From: Rhodobacteraceae bacterium DSL-40
GTDB taxonomy: Bacteria; Pseudomonadota; Alphaproteobacteria; Rhodobacterales; Rhodobacteraceae
DNA: 64,000 nt
Direction of reading: 5' to 3'
Assembly: GCA_003258405.1 (NCBI GenBank)
Contig: QKPN01000001.1
Span: 434,001 to 498,000, forward strand
The notes beneath the pieces were generated by a model, which did no database searches, was not told where the DNA came from, and saw only the letters and a program-made list of their open reading frames with translations. Each line of letters opens with the position of its first letter. Within the stretch, counting starts at the first letter, position 1. Shown piece after piece: positions 16,412-26,377 of the stretch. The position numbers and the translations under genes were made by a program.

Positions 16412-16900
16412 ATGACCTTCACGATCCGCCCGGCCCGCCCCGGAGATGACGACGCCATCTGGCGCATTCTCGAACCGGTTTTCCGCGCCGGCGACACCTA
16501 TTGCATCGCGCCAGACATTTCGCGCGAGGCGGCACTCGACTACTGGAGCGGCGGCAATCATCGCGCCTTCGTCGCCGAGGCGGATGGCGCCATCCTCGGC
16601 ACCTTCTATCTCTGCGCCAACAAGGCCGGCGGCGGCAGCCACGTTGCCAATGCAGGCTTTGCCACCGCCCCTGAGGCGCGCGGCCGCGGGATCGCGCGCG
16701 CGATGTGCGAGCGCGCGCTTTCCGAGGCCCGCGCCATGGGTTTCCGCGCCATGCAGTTCAATTTCGTCGTTTCGACCAACACATGCGCCATCGCGCTCTG
16801 GGAGGATGCAGGCTTCGCGTCCATCGGCCGCCTGCCTGGCGCCTTCCTGCACCCGACCGAGGGCTACGTGGACGCGCTGGTCATGTATCGCCAGCTTTAA
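16412..16900 (+). CDS. GNAT family N-acetyltransferase
   Basis: 162 residues. A single GNAT fold: MTFTIRPARPGDDDAIW at the N-terminus, the acetyl-CoA loop APEARGRGIARAMCERAL (about 89-106), and NTCAIALWEDAGF in the last third. The small-molecule or protein substrate is not evident; related proteins are often annotated as phosphinothricin/antibiotic-type or L-amino-acid acetyltransferases without proof. It stands alone on the plus strand, ending 22 bases before the convergent NYN gene, and is 96 bases from ecm, so it could be read through from ecm. Confidence 0.85.
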   Translation: MTFTIRPARPGDDDAIWRILEPVFRAGDTYCIAPDISREAALDYWSGGNHRAFVAEADGAILGTFYLCANKAGGGSHVANAGFATAPEARGRGIARAMCERALSEARAMGFRAMQFNFVVSTNTCAIALWEDAGFASIGRLPGAFLHPTEGYVDALVMYRQL

Positions 16901-16922
16901 ACGCCGCCCCTTGCGGACCGGA

Positions 16923-17639
16923 TCAGGCAGCCGAAGCGATACAGCCTTTCCGCACCCGGCCCTTCGCCTTTGGCCCCTTCGGGTCCAGCGCGAAAAGTGC
17001 CTTTCGCAACTGAAGATAGCTGCGCCAGTTCCCTTCGGGAAGTGAGCTGGCCGCTGTGCCATGCTCCGTGTGCATCTTCGCACCGAGCAGACTGATCGGC
17101 ATTCCCTGCGTGCCCGCGCCATACGCCTCGATGATTGCGACGACCCGCCGGTCGAGTGCAGAGGGAGACAACGGCGTTACCGTTGCACTCGGTTTTTCGG
17201 CAATTGCGGGCACATCAATGGGTTCGAACCTCGAACAGGCAGCCTGAAAGGTCCGCGAGGCATTTCCTCGCCCGATGCCGACGACGCTCCGGCCACTCTC
17301 ACGCAGGCGGAGCGCAAGGGGTGTGAAATCCCCGTCCGACGTGGCAATCACGAAGGTGACTATCTCGGCGCTCCAGAGCAGTTCGACCGCATCCATGCTC
17401 AGCAACAGATCGGAGGCATTCTTGCATGTTCCAGAGTGGATCAGCCGAAAACCGGGAGTTGCCAGCCAGTCCACAGCGCGACTGGAGTTGACATAGACTC
17501 TCGCAAAATCCACCCGTCCCAAACGGCCTCCGCGTCGAAGGATCGGATCGGCACAGCTCGCACCGATATTGTCACCGTCCACAAGGATCGCCACACGCGG
17601 CGGCATACCCTCCTCGTCTCTCAAAATCGTCATGCGCAA
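16923..17639 (-). CDS. NYN-domain (PIN-like) ribonuclease with a C-terminal OST-HTH/LOTUS-like region
   Basis: 238 residues. ILVDGDNIGAS (18-28, acidic Asp21 and Asp23), Asp77 and ATSDGDFTPLALRLRESG (from 99, Asp102 and Asp104) form the acidic cluster of NYN/DUF88 nucleases, which cut RNA with a metal ion. Residues ~165-222 contain a basic helical stretch (LDRRVVAIIEAYG, then NWRSYLQLRKALFAL) that resembles the OST-HTH/LOTUS RNA-binding domain often fused to NYN. The cellular RNA target is unknown. An internal start at Met12 is possible. It is the only gene between the GNAT and the sdh terminator. Confidence 0.82.
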   Translation of the reverse strand: MRMTILRDEEGMPPRVAILVDGDNIGASCADPILRRGGRLGRVDFARVYVNSSRAVDWLATPGFRLIHSGTCKNASDLLLSMDAVELLWSAEIVTFVIATSDGDFTPLALRLRESGRSVVGIGRGNASRTFQAACSRFEPIDVPAIAEKPSATVTPLSPSALDRRVVAIIEAYGAGTQGMPISLLGAKMHTEHGTAASSLPEGNWRSYLQLRKALFALDPKGPKAKGRVRKGCIASAA

Positions 17640-17717
17640 GCATCTCGTTCTACCAATACTGAATAAAAATTGCGGAGAACGAGCGAAAATACAATTTCAA
17701 TGCGCCATAAAGGTGAA

Positions 17718-17747
17718 CGCCCGGCCCCGCATTTGCGGCACCGGGCG
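17718..17747 (-). terminator. Terminator-like hairpin after sdhB
   Basis: A 14-bp near-perfect inverted repeat (outer arms CGCCCGG and CCGGGCG) with a two-base loop begins about 20 bases after the sdhB stop on the minus strand. It is followed on that strand by the T-rich TTCACCTTTATGG. It probably ends the sdhCDAB transcript. Confidence 0.7.
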
Positions 17748-17767
17748 TCCACAAGCATTGGCCGCGA

Positions 17768-18547
17768 TCAGAGCGTCCGCTCGACCATCATCTTCTTGAT
17801 CTCGCCGATCGCCTTCGCCGGGTTGAGACCCTTCGGACAGGTGTTCGTGCAGTTCATGATCGTATGGCAACGGTAGAGCTTGAACGGATCTTCAAGTTCG
17901 TCCAGCCGCTCGCCGGTCGCCTCGTCGCGGGAGTCGATGATCCAGCGATAGGCATGCAGCAGCGCGGCCGGGCCCAGATACCGGTCACCATTCCACCAGT
18001 AGCTCGGGCAGGAGGTCGAGCAGGAGGCGCACATCACGCATTCATAGAGCCCATCGAGCTTGCGCCGGTCCTCGATCGACTGCCGCCACTCCTTCTCGGG
18101 CGTGTTGGTCTTCGTCTCGAGCCACGGCATGATCGAAGCATGCTGGGCATAGAAATGCGTGAGGTCCGGGATCAGATCCTTCACCACCGGCATATGCGGC
18201 AGCGGATAGATCTTCACATCGCCTTTCATCTCGTCGAGGCCGTAGATGCAGGCGAGCGTGTTGGTCCCGTTGATTGTCATCGCGCAGGAGCCGCAGATCC
18301 CCTCCCGGCAGGAGCGCCGGAAGGTGAGCGTCGGGTCGATCTCGTTCTTGATCTTGATGAGCGCGTCGAGAACCATCGGCCCGCAGGTGTCCATGTCGAC
18401 GAAATAGGTGTCGATGCGGGGCGCGGAGTTCTCGACCCCGTCATAGCGGTAGATCTTGAACGTGCGGACGTTCTTCGCGCCTTCCGGCTTCGGCCAGGTC
18501 TTGCCCGTCACCATCCGGCTGTTCTTCGGAAGATTGAACTGAACCAT
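17768..18547 (-). CDS. sdhB: Succinate dehydrogenase iron-sulfur subunit
   Basis: 259 residues. The [2Fe-2S] ligands are Cys80, Cys85, Cys88 and Cys100 ([12 protein letters not shown] and TLAC). The C-terminal half has [13 protein letters not shown] for the [4Fe-4S] cluster and [17 protein letters not shown], which completes the [3Fe-4S]/[4Fe-4S] set. SdhB passes electrons from the flavin of SdhA to ubiquinone at SdhCD on the cytoplasmic side of the inner membrane (complex II). It is last in sdhC-sdhD-sdhA-sdhB and starts 12 bases after sdhA. Confidence 0.98.
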   Translation of the reverse strand: MVQFNLPKNSRMVTGKTWPKPEGAKNVRTFKIYRYDGVENSAPRIDTYFVDMDTCGPMVLDALIKIKNEIDPTLTFRRSCREGICGSCAMTINGTNTLACIYGLDEMKGDVKIYPLPHMPVVKDLIPDLTHFYAQHASIMPWLETKTNTPEKEWRQSIEDRRKLDGLYECVMCASCSTSCPSYWWNGDRYLGPAALLHAYRWIIDSRDEATGERLDELEDPFKLYRCHTIMNCTNTCPKGLNPAKAIGEIKKMMVERTL

Positions 18548-18559
18548 GGAAAGACCTCC

Positions 18560-20368
18560 TCAGTACACGCGCGCCTTGGGCGCAATCTTCTTCAGATCGA
18601 TGCCACCCTCGTCGTGGGTGGTCAGCGGATCGAGATGCACCGGACGGTAGGTGAGCGTGACGGAATTGTCGTCGCCCACAACGGCAAGCGTGTGATGCCG
18701 CCAGTTCTCGTCATCGCGGTTCGGATAGTCCTCACGAGCATGCGCCCCCCGGCTCTCGTGCCGCGCCTCCGCGCCGACGATCGTCGCGAGCGCATTGGGC
18801 ATGAGGTTGGTGAGCTCGAGCGTCTCCATGAGATCCGAATTCCAGATCAGCGAGCGGTCGGTGACCTTGAGATCCTTCATCTCGCCGGCAACCTGGCTCA
18901 TCAGCACGCAGCCTTCCTGCAACACCTCCTCGGTGCGGAAGACGGCTGCATTGTTCTGCATGGTCTTCTGCATCTTGAGGCGCAGCGCGGCGGTTGGCGT
19001 CTGGCCATCCGCATGGCGCAGCGCGTCGAACCGGTCCATCGCCTTCTCGACCGAGGTCTCGTTGAGCGGCGGGTTGGGTGCATCGGGATCGACCACCTCG
19101 CCCGCCTTGATCGCGGCGGCGCGTCCGAAGACCACGAGATCGATGAGCGAGTTTGACCCGAGCCGGTTGGCGCCATGCACGGAGGCACAGCCCGCCTCGC
19201 CCACGGCCATCAGGCCCGGGAAGATCGCGTCGGGGTTCTCTGCCGTCGGGTTCAGCACCTCGCCCCAGTAGTTGGTCGGGATGCCCCCCATGTTGTAATG
19301 CACCGTCGGCAGAACCGGGATCGGCTCCTTGGTGACATCGACGCCCGCGAAGATCTTCGCCGACTCCGAGATCCCCGGCAGACGCTCATGCAGCGCTTCG
19401 GGCGGCAGGTGGTTGAGATGTAGGAAGATGTGATCCTTCTCCGGCCCCACGCCCCTGCCTTCGCGGATCTCGATCGTCATGCAGCGCGACACAACATCAC
19501 GCGACGCAAGATCCTTGTAGGTCGGCGCATAGCGCTCCATGAAGCGCTCGCCCTCGGCGTTGGTGAGATAGCCACCCTCGCCGCGCGCGCCTTCGGTGAT
19601 GAGACAGCCCGAGCCGTAGATGCCGGTCGGGTGGAACTGCACGAACTCCATGTCCTGGAGAGGCAGGCCCTGGCGCGCCACCATGCCGCCACCGTCGCCG
19701 GTGCAGGTATGCGCCGAGGTGGCGGAGAAATAGGCCCGTCCGTATCCACCGGTCGCCAGCACGACCATCTTCGCGTTGAAGCGGTGCATCGTGCCGTCAT
19801 CGAGCTTCCAGGCCACCACGCCCTGACAGGCGCCGTCCTCGCTCATGATGAGGTCAATGGCGAAATACTCGATGTAGAACATCGCGTTGTGCTTGAGGCT
19901 CTGACCATAGAGCGTGTGCAGGATCGCATGCCCTGTGCGGTCAGCCGCGGCGCAGGTGCGCTGCACGGGCGGGCCTTCACCGAATTCGGTGGTGTGACCG
20001 CCGAAGGGCCGCTGATAGATCTTGCCCTCTTCGGTGCGCGAGAACGGCACGCCGTAATGTTCTAGCTCGTAGACGGCAGCAGGCGCAGAACGCGCGAGAT
20101 ACTCCATCGCGTCGGTGTCGCCGAGCCAGTCGGAGCCCTTCACCGTGTCATACATGTGCCACTGCCAGTTGTCGGGGCCCATGTTGGACAGCGACGCGGC
20201 GATACCGCCCTGCGCGGCGACGGTGTGGCTGCGGGTCGGGAAGACCTTGGTGATGCAGGCGGTCTTCAGGCCCTGCTCCGCCATCCCGAGGGTTGCGCGC
20301 AGACCCGATCCGCCGGCGCCCACGACGACGACGTCGTAGGTGTGATCGATAAATTTATAAGCGGCCAT
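18560..20368 (-). CDS. sdhA: Succinate dehydrogenase flavoprotein subunit
   Basis: 602 residues. The N-terminus has the FAD-binding [15 protein letters not shown]. It is followed by [16 protein letters not shown], in which the histidine is the expected covalent 8-alpha-histidyl FAD site. Catalytic-region motifs RPFGGHT and [21 protein letters not shown] are present, with [12 protein letters not shown] near residue 400. The protein oxidises succinate to fumarate and is the soluble head of complex II. It lies 12 bases after sdhD and 12 bases before sdhB on the minus strand. Confidence 0.98.
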   Translation of the reverse strand: MAAYKFIDHTYDVVVVGAGGSGLRATLGMAEQGLKTACITKVFPTRSHTVAAQGGIAASLSNMGPDNWQWHMYDTVKGSDWLGDTDAMEYLARSAPAAVYELEHYGVPFSRTEEGKIYQRPFGGHTTEFGEGPPVQRTCAAADRTGHAILHTLYGQSLKHNAMFYIEYFAIDLIMSEDGACQGVVAWKLDDGTMHRFNAKMVVLATGGYGRAYFSATSAHTCTGDGGGMVARQGLPLQDMEFVQFHPTGIYGSGCLITEGARGEGGYLTNAEGERFMERYAPTYKDLASRDVVSRCMTIEIREGRGVGPEKDHIFLHLNHLPPEALHERLPGISESAKIFAGVDVTKEPIPVLPTVHYNMGGIPTNYWGEVLNPTAENPDAIFPGLMAVGEAGCASVHGANRLGSNSLIDLVVFGRAAAIKAGEVVDPDAPNPPLNETSVEKAMDRFDALRHADGQTPTAALRLKMQKTMQNNAAVFRTEEVLQEGCVLMSQVAGEMKDLKVTDRSLIWNSDLMETLELTNLMPNALATIVGAEARHESRGAHAREDYPNRDDENWRHHTLAVVGDDNSVTLTYRPVHLDPLTTHDEGGIDLKKIAPKARVY

Positions 20369-20380
20369 CTTCCCCTCCGG

Positions 20381-20761
20381 TCAGGCAGTGAATGCGATCT
20401 TGGCGACGGCAAAGACACCGGCCAGGGCGAAGGCCCAGCTAAGGAGTACATTGGCAATAAGCGCCGCGGTGCGCGCGGGCTTGGAGCTCACGTAATCCTC
20501 GATAATGACCTGGAGGCCGAGCTGCAGATGCCGAAAGGCAACCAGGATGAACAGGATCGCGACGATTGCGTTGAACGGGTTGGAATAGGTGGCGACAACG
20601 GTCTGGTAGTCAGATCCGAGGCTCCGCGCGAACGGAAACACGAACAGAAGCACCAGCGGAAGCAATGCAACCGCCGTGATCCGCTGGGTCCAGAAATGAT
20701 GCACCCCGTCCTTGGCCGAGCCAAGGCCCGCGACACGTTGCCGGTCGGTCCTGTACGACAT
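20381..20761 (-). CDS. sdhD: Succinate dehydrogenase membrane anchor subunit
   Basis: 126 residues from the ATG at 20761 (MSYRTDRQRVAGLGSAKDG), preferred over an ATG five codons earlier because GAGGA then sits at proper spacing before it. Three membrane segments are visible, at about 29-49, 60-82 and 100-123. GVHHFWTQRITAVALLPL resembles the quinone/heme region of SdhD, and the His in FRHLQLGLQVIIEDY fits the heme-b ligand. It anchors SdhAB together with SdhC. The divergence of the family means the call leans partly on gene order. Confidence 0.93.
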   Translation of the reverse strand: MSYRTDRQRVAGLGSAKDGVHHFWTQRITAVALLPLVLLFVFPFARSLGSDYQTVVATYSNPFNAIVAILFILVAFRHLQLGLQVIIEDYVSSKPARTAALIANVLLSWAFALAGVFAVAKIAFTA

Positions 20762-20783
20762 GACGTCCTCTTTCATTCGAATC

Positions 20784-21173
20784 TCAAAGATATGCGACGA
20801 TCCAGGTGATCAGCGTCATCGCGCCCGCAGCCGCGAGCATCGCGAGACCGGTCATGCGCACGACGGGCTTTTCATACCCGTTGCCGGTATCCCAGATGAG
20901 GTGCCGGACGCCGTTGAAGAAGTGATACCAGAGCATCCCAAGACAGCCGAGCATGATGAGCCCGCCGATCCAGGAGGTAACCAGATCATCCACGAACTGG
21001 AAATAGTCGGAGCCGCCAGCAACGCCCAGGAACCACCAGACCATCAGGATGCCGCCGACCGTCAGACCGGCGCCCGTGGCGCGGTGCAGGATCGAAAGAA
21101 CGGCGTTGAAGGGCTGCTGGTAGCTGGTCAGAAACGGCGAAAGCGGTCGGTTGCCCCGGTTGACGTCTGCCAT
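20784..21173 (-). CDS. sdhC: Succinate dehydrogenase cytochrome b556 subunit
   Basis: 129 residues, three membrane segments. RPLSPFLTSYQQPFNAVLSI leads to HRATG, with Ser27 and Arg31 at the positions that bind ubiquinone in the E. coli enzyme. His84 in WYHFFNGVRHL is the expected heme-b ligand. It is the first gene of sdhCDAB, with 238 bases of upstream DNA that contain a phased pair of TGTGATCACA palindromes 190-220 bases before the start. Confidence 0.96.
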   Translation of the reverse strand: MADVNRGNRPLSPFLTSYQQPFNAVLSILHRATGAGLTVGGILMVWWFLGVAGGSDYFQFVDDLVTSWIGGLIMLGCLGMLWYHFFNGVRHLIWDTGNGYEKPVVRMTGLAMLAAAGAMTLITWIVAYL

Positions 21174-21363
21174 GTTTCGGTCCCTCTCTTCGCACCACGC
21201 TCACCTGGATCCTACCGGACAGCGCGACGGACAATCGGAGACCTGAACCAGAGCAGGGACCGAATGTGAACCGCTGCGGCGCCGAGCGGAGTTTCCCGCC
21301 AACCCGGTGAAGCTGTGGCGATGTTTCCACGAAAAAATATCGTAATGCAAGTGCGAACACGCC

Positions 21364-21416
21364 TGTGATCACACCTTGATGTCGTGTGATCACAGATGGC
21401 GGCCAGCGCGATCACA
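21364..21416. promoter_or_regulatory. Phased TGTGATCACA operators upstream of sdhCDAB
   Basis: TGTGATCACA occurs at 21364-21373 and 21385-21394. The 21-base start-to-start distance equals two helical turns, so both lie on one face of the DNA. A weaker third copy, CGCGATCACA, is at 21407-21416 and runs into the mch stop codon. The same motif with the same 21-base spacing lies before sucC (26378-26408). It is likely a cooperative binding site for one regulator. Family is not proven; a GntR-type regulator or the TCA-cycle activator AkgR described in Rhodobacter sphaeroides are candidates only. Confidence 0.75.
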
Positions 21417-22446
21417 TGGGGATGAAAACCCAGTAATCCAGATCGAGCAGCACATCGGGCCGATACTTGCCATCTGTGCCCTTGATCGAGAAATCGCCCG
21501 CACCGCCCTTCACGGCGAGCGTGCGCAGCCGCAGCGCACCGACCCCCGGCGCACCGGTCTCCGCCTTGTCCAGCACCTCGCTCCAGGCCCCGATCGTGTC
21601 GCCCGCAAAGCAGGGATTGGCGTGAGCGCCCGCGTTGATTCCCGCCACGATCTGGGCATTGGCCAGGCCGTTGAACGACAGAGCGCGCGCCATGGAGATC
21701 ACATGACCGCCATAAATCAGTCGCCGTCCGTCCTCGCGCAACGTGGCATCGAAATGCACCTTGGAGGTGTTCTGCCAGAGGCGAGTGGCGATCATGTGCT
21801 CGGCCTCCTCGATGGTCACCCGATCCACATGGTCGATGCGCTCACCGACCTCGTAATCGCCCCAGCGATGGGGCTCGCCCGCCAGCGCGAAATCGTAGGT
21901 CGAGAAGTCTAGACCCTCGGGCACCACCAGATCAGCGGCCGCCACCGAAGGCGCGAGATCCGGCAGCACCGTCTCCGGCGCGGGCGCATCGAGGTTGCGC
22001 TTGCGCACCATCACCCAGCGGCAATAGCTCATCACGGGCTCGCCGCGCTGATTGGTGCCCGTGGTCCGCACGTAGACGACGCCGCTCTTCCCGTTCGAGT
22101 TCTGCTTGAGCCCGATCACCTCGCTCGTGGATGTCAGCGTGTCGCCCGGATAGACCGGCTTCAGGAAACGCCCCTCGGCATAGCCGAGATTGGCCACCGC
22201 ATTGAGGCTTACATCCGGCACCGTCTTTCCGAAGACCACATGGAAGGCCGCGATGTCCTCGAGCGGGCTCGCCGGCAGCCCGCTTGCGCGGGCGAATTCA
22301 TCGGAGGAATAGAGCGCGAAGCGCGTCGGATAGAGCGCAGTGTAGAGCGCCCGGTCGCCCTCGGTCACCGTCCGCGGCACCGCATGGGTGATCGTCTGGC
22401 CGAGGCTGTAGTCCTCGAAGAAGTTTCCGGCGAAAGTCTTTGACAT
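21412..22446 (-). CDS. mch: Mesaconyl-CoA hydratase ((2R,3S)-beta-methylmalyl-CoA dehydratase)
   Basis: 344 residues. A double MaoC-like hot-dog protein of the right length for Mch of the ethylmalonyl-CoA pathway, which hydrates mesaconyl-C1-CoA to beta-methylmalyl-CoA. The N-terminal half opens with FFEDYSLGQTITHAVPRTVT; the second half contains RWGDYEVGERIDHVDRVTI and the hydratase-type stretch YGGHVISMARALSFNGLAN. It is the last gene of the minus-strand cluster mcl2-nnrU-DUF1737-mch. Its end abuts the sdh operator region. The gene set in the window (ccr, ecm, mch, mcl2) supports the assignment. Confidence 0.94.
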   Translation of the reverse strand: MSKTFAGNFFEDYSLGQTITHAVPRTVTEGDRALYTALYPTRFALYSSDEFARASGLPASPLEDIAAFHVVFGKTVPDVSLNAVANLGYAEGRFLKPVYPGDTLTSTSEVIGLKQNSNGKSGVVYVRTTGTNQRGEPVMSYCRWVMVRKRNLDAPAPETVLPDLAPSVAAADLVVPEGLDFSTYDFALAGEPHRWGDYEVGERIDHVDRVTIEEAEHMIATRLWQNTSKVHFDATLREDGRRLIYGGHVISMARALSFNGLANAQIVAGINAGAHANPCFAGDTIGAWSEVLDKAETGAPGVGALRLRTLAVKGGAGDFSIKGTDGKYRPDVLLDLDYWVFIPM

Positions 22447-22449
22447 GTC

Positions 22450-22653
22450 TTAGAGTTCTCCGAGAGACATTTCGGGGTCGTAGGTCGCGTCGACCTCCTT
22501 CACCACCGCCTGGCCACAGCGCATCACGCCGGCCGAAGCATCGAAGGCGTAGGTCGGCTGGCCATGCAGCGACCAGCCTTTCGAAAGCGCCTTCGTTACC
22601 TTGTGGCAAAAGGCGGAGGTGTCGACATCGGTGAGAAAACGGTAGGCCAGCAT
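22450..22653 (-). CDS. DUF1737 family small protein
   Basis: 67 residues, three bases before the mch start. The sequence YRFLTDVDTSAFCHKVTKAL followed by GWSLHGQPTYAFDA is characteristic of the DUF1737 family, small soluble proteins of unknown function in proteobacteria. Cys16 and Cys46 are present, but no metal site can be argued. Tight packing between nnrU (4-base gap) and mch means it is co-transcribed with ethylmalonyl-CoA pathway genes; any role there is unproven. Confidence 0.82.
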   Translation of the reverse strand: MLAYRFLTDVDTSAFCHKVTKALSKGWSLHGQPTYAFDASAGVMRCGQAVVKEVDATYDPEMSLGEL

Positions 22654-22657
22654 GGGG

Positions 22658-23221
22658 TTACCTCGGAAACGGCGGGTAGCCGAGCCAGGTGTGGATGGCC
22701 ACGATCACGCCAAAGACGACGATGGTGATCACGGCCAGAATGATGTCCTTCTTCACCGGGCCGGGTGCCGGGCGCTCCCAGGGGCCATCCTGGGCATTGA
22801 TCAGGACGATGGCACTGACGGCCCATACGAGCATCACGCCAAAGAGAAGCAATGAGGCAAGATCACCGTTCACCAGCAGATGCGCCACGGCCCAGGTGGC
22901 TGTGCCGAGCAGCATCGGGTTCCGGAACAGGCTGCCGATCCGGCCTTTCGAATGGCTCGCGCCGTAGAGCCCGACGGCTCCCAGCATCATCAGGTTGTTG
23001 AGATGCACGGTCCAGGCGGCGGGCGTGTAGACCGGAATGAAAGGCGCGCTGCGGAAACCCACTATGATGAGCAGAAGGCCAACGCCGATCCCGGCCGCGA
23101 CGACGCCCCGAGCGCCCTTCGGACCGGCCTTCGCTTCCAGTCGGTCATGCAGCGCCGGGGCGATGCGTTTCATCAGATGAAAGCCGCACCAGAGTGCGAG
23201 CCCGACTACCAGCCAGAACAT
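22658..23221 (-). CDS. NnrU family membrane protein
   Basis: 187 residues, five or six membrane segments (about 1-17, 42-60, 72-88, 103-121, 123-141, 159-178). MFWLVVGLALWCGFHLMKRIAP, then AWTVHLNNLMMLGAVGLYGASHSKG and a C-terminal WLGYPPFPR fit the NnrU family. NnrU was named for linkage to nitrite/NO respiration but most homologues have no known role. Here it sits between mcl2 and DUF1737/mch in an acetyl-CoA assimilation cluster, and no denitrification gene is in the window, so the name should not be read as a function. Confidence 0.85.
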   Translation of the reverse strand: MFWLVVGLALWCGFHLMKRIAPALHDRLEAKAGPKGARGVVAAGIGVGLLLIIVGFRSAPFIPVYTPAAWTVHLNNLMMLGAVGLYGASHSKGRIGSLFRNPMLLGTATWAVAHLLVNGDLASLLLFGVMLVWAVSAIVLINAQDGPWERPAPGPVKKDIILAVITIVVFGVIVAIHTWLGYPPFPR

Positions 23222-23253
23222 TGTCTTGCTCCCTATTTCAGGTCCGCGGGCGC

Positions 23254-24141
23254 TCAGGCAGCGGTTTCCGCCTCGAGGGCGGCGATCGCCTCCGCCCGCG
23301 CCAGCAGCCGCCGCGCGGTCACCACATGCAGGTTCTCAACGATCTTGCCATTCACAACCGCGACACCCTCGCCGCGGGCCTCCGCCGCCTCGAAGGCCGA
23401 AACCTGCTCCTTGGCAAGCGCGACATCGTCGGCGGATGGGGCGAAGACCTCATTGGTAATCGCGAGCTGGGCAGGATGGATGAGCGTCTTGCCATCAAAG
23501 CCCATGTCGCGGCCCTGAACACAGGACGCCCGCAGACCGTCCTCGTCCTTGAAGGCGTTGTAGACGCCGTCGACGCAGACGAGACCTTCGGCCCGGGCCG
23601 CGAGCAGACACCAGCCGAGGCTCGCGACAAGCGGTGTGCGCTCGGGCGTGTGCGCGGCGCCGAGATCCTTGACGAGATCGTTGGTGCCCATCACGAAGCC
23701 TTCCAGCCGGGGATGCGCCGCAGCGATTTCTGCCGCCTTGAGGACACCCCGAGGGGTTTCCATCATCGCCCAGATCCGCGTCCGCTCCGGCGCACCATGC
23801 TCGGCAAGCAGTTCCGCAACACGCTGGATGTCGGCGGCGCTCTCCACCTTCGGCAGCAGTACCGCATCGGGTCCGGCCTTGGAGGCGCGCGCGAGGTCGG
23901 CCAGCCCCCATTCGGTCTCAAGCCCGTTCACCCGCACGATCAGCTTGCGGCTTCCGTAGCCACCCTTCTCCACCGCCGCACCGACCAGTTCGCGCGCATT
24001 CGGCTTCTCCGCCGGAGCCACCGCATCCTCGAGATCGAGGATCAGCGCATCCGCCGCGAGCGTCTTGGCCTTCTCGAGAGCCCGTTCCTTGGACCCCGGC
24101 ATGTAGAGGACCGACCGATAGGGATGCGCGCTTTGCTCCAT
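23254..24141 (-). CDS. mcl2: (3S)-malyl-CoA thioesterase
   Basis: 295 residues from ATG 24141, preceded by CAGGAG at good spacing; in-frame starts further upstream lack this. It belongs to the CitE-like superfamily. MPGSKERALEKAKTLAADAL, LDLEDAV, WAMMETPRGVL, FVMGTNDLVKD and RDMGFDGKTLIHPAQL match Mcl2, which hydrolyses (3S)-malyl-CoA to malate and CoA, rather than the longer Mcl1 lyase that begins with a different N-terminus. It is the first gene of the mcl2-nnrU-DUF1737-mch group. With Mcl1 (not in the window) it completes the apparent malate synthase function of the pathway. Confidence 0.92.
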   Translation of the reverse strand: MEQSAHPYRSVLYMPGSKERALEKAKTLAADALILDLEDAVAPAEKPNARELVGAAVEKGGYGSRKLIVRVNGLETEWGLADLARASKAGPDAVLLPKVESAADIQRVAELLAEHGAPERTRIWAMMETPRGVLKAAEIAAAHPRLEGFVMGTNDLVKDLGAAHTPERTPLVASLGWCLLAARAEGLVCVDGVYNAFKDEDGLRASCVQGRDMGFDGKTLIHPAQLAITNEVFAPSADDVALAKEQVSAFEAAEARGEGVAVVNGKIVENLHVVTARRLLARAEAIAALEAETAA

Positions 24142-24434
24142 GACCCACTCCTGTTGCACTGCAGCGGTCTGAATATCCGAGCAGGCCGGAATTTCAAGAG
24201 CCCCGGGACAGATTGTTGCGCGATTCGCAGGCATGGCGCGCGCATCGTTAAGGTTTTGTTGGCCGAATCCGCACAGATTTTTCCTCGCGAGCCGGCACTC
24301 GCTCCAGCCGAGCGACTGCCGGATCCGCAAGACGGGCGAGCCGCACGCCCCGAACCTCCGGAGATGACCCCACAAAGGTGCGCGGGACGGATGGACGAAT
24401 CCGGTGGGCCCGCACCGGCATGAAGGAACTGGAC

Positions 24435-24779
24435 ATGACCCTTGCGCCCCTCCTCGCCCGCATCGCCGTCTCGCTTTCCCTTTTCATGGCGACGCCGCCT
24501 GCCCAGGCGGAAGGCACCGCCGCGCCTGAGATCGCGCCGCAAACGGCCTGCGGCGAGCGCGGCACGGTCGTTGCGCGCCTCGCGGAGCGCTATGGCGAGA
24601 GCCTGAAGAGTCTCGGCCTCCAGCAGAACAACGTCGTGCTCGAGATCTATGCCTCCGATTCGACCGGCACCTGGTCGATCCTCGTTTCCCACGCCGACGG
24701 CACCGCCTGCCTCGTGGCCTCCGGACAGATGTGGGAACAGGAAGTCGCCCCGCTCGGCGCCCCCGGCGACGACGCCTGA
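24435..24779 (+). CDS. Secreted small protein of unknown function
   Basis: 114 residues from ATG 24435, where AAGGA sits upstream and the protein opens with a plausible signal peptide (LAPLLARIAVSLSLFMATPPAQA). The mature part has a pair of cysteines (TACGERG and GTACLVASG) that could form a disulfide, and a compact central segment YGESLKSLGLQQNNVVLEIY then TGTWSILVSHADG. I do not recognise a named domain; similar short exported proteins occur in Rhodobacterales. It is divergent from mcl2 and 133 bases before mdh. Confidence 0.65.
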   Translation: MTLAPLLARIAVSLSLFMATPPAQAEGTAAPEIAPQTACGERGTVVARLAERYGESLKSLGLQQNNVVLEIYASDSTGTWSILVSHADGTACLVASGQMWEQEVAPLGAPGDDA

Positions 24780-24852
24780 CGCGCGAGCGGGCGTGCCGTA
24801 GATCGCCTCTTGCGGCGGTGCAGCACCGTTTTCGGCCATTGCGTCTTGCTAA

Positions 24853-25875
<1,023 letters not shown>

Positions 25876-25902
25876 TCCGAAACCCTCGGGTCTCATGTTT
25901 CG

Positions 25903-25930
25903 CGCCGGCCCCTTCGGGCCGGCGTTTTCT
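25903..25930 (+). terminator. Intrinsic terminator of mdh
   Basis: CGCCGGCC pairs with GGCCGGCG around CCTTCG, followed directly by TTTTCTT. It lies 27 bases after the mdh stop and is the clearest Rho-independent terminator in this part of the window. Confidence 0.9.
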
Positions 25931-26377
25931 TGTGCGCATCGCAACAGGAAACCTGATTGCGCCAGTGCTGGCGCGAGGCAACCGCCAGGGGCGAGGTCGA
26001 GAGAGATTTCCGGCCGCGAGCGGAGCGGCTCCGTGGATTTGCGCAATGCACTCGCCCGCATCGGAAACCCGCTTCTCGTCTCAGTGCACATGCCCAACAC
26101 CGGCGGACCAGCATGGCGACCTGCCTTCGCGCGAAGGACGAGGTCGGTCTTCTCGAGGAGTGCCGCAGCAGCCGGTCGATCATCTCGGCGCAGCACAAGT
26201 ATTGCGACTTCCAACGCCGCCTGATCCCGTCCGGCAGGTAGCCAGACCACCGTCCTCTATCCCTTGCGCAGCCAAAGCCCTCGTGCGCCATCACTTCACC
26301 GAGGACTACGCGCTGATCGGGCACTTACGGCAAGGCGCACAGGGCACGAACCCGATTCGTTCCAATCACGGCGAAAT
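25931..26377. other. Gene-free stretch between mdh and the suc promoter
   Basis: About 450 bases with no reading frame that looks coding: the open frames on both strands are rich in Arg, Ser and Cys, lack a ribosome site and overlap each other. No repeat, tRNA or second hairpin of note was seen. It is unusually long for this dense region and may hold a small RNA or the relic of a gene. The suc operator pair begins at its right edge. Confidence 0.5.

Noticed and set aside
14159-17122. A 987-codon open frame antisense to ecm and its neighbours
   Set aside because: It spans several well-supported genes on the other strand, is full of Asp, His, Gly and Arg with no domain, and arises from codon bias in GC-rich DNA.
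17215-17235. GGTTCGAACC-like sequence suggesting a tRNA T-arm
   Set aside because: It lies inside the NYN coding frame and no cloverleaf or acceptor stem can be drawn around it.
22658-23221. Evidence for denitrification from the NnrU-family gene
   Set aside because: No nitrite, nitric oxide or nitrous oxide reductase gene is present and the context is acetyl-CoA assimilation.
23254-24141. Malyl-CoA/beta-methylmalyl-CoA lyase (Mcl1)
   Set aside because: The N-terminus (RSVLYMPGSKERALEKAK) and shorter length fit the thioesterase Mcl2; Mcl1 has a longer, different N-terminal region.
25893-26324. A 143-codon minus-strand frame in the mdh-sucC gap
   Set aside because: Its product is Arg/Cys-rich with no domain, it has no ribosome site, and it begins inside the mdh terminator region on the other strand.
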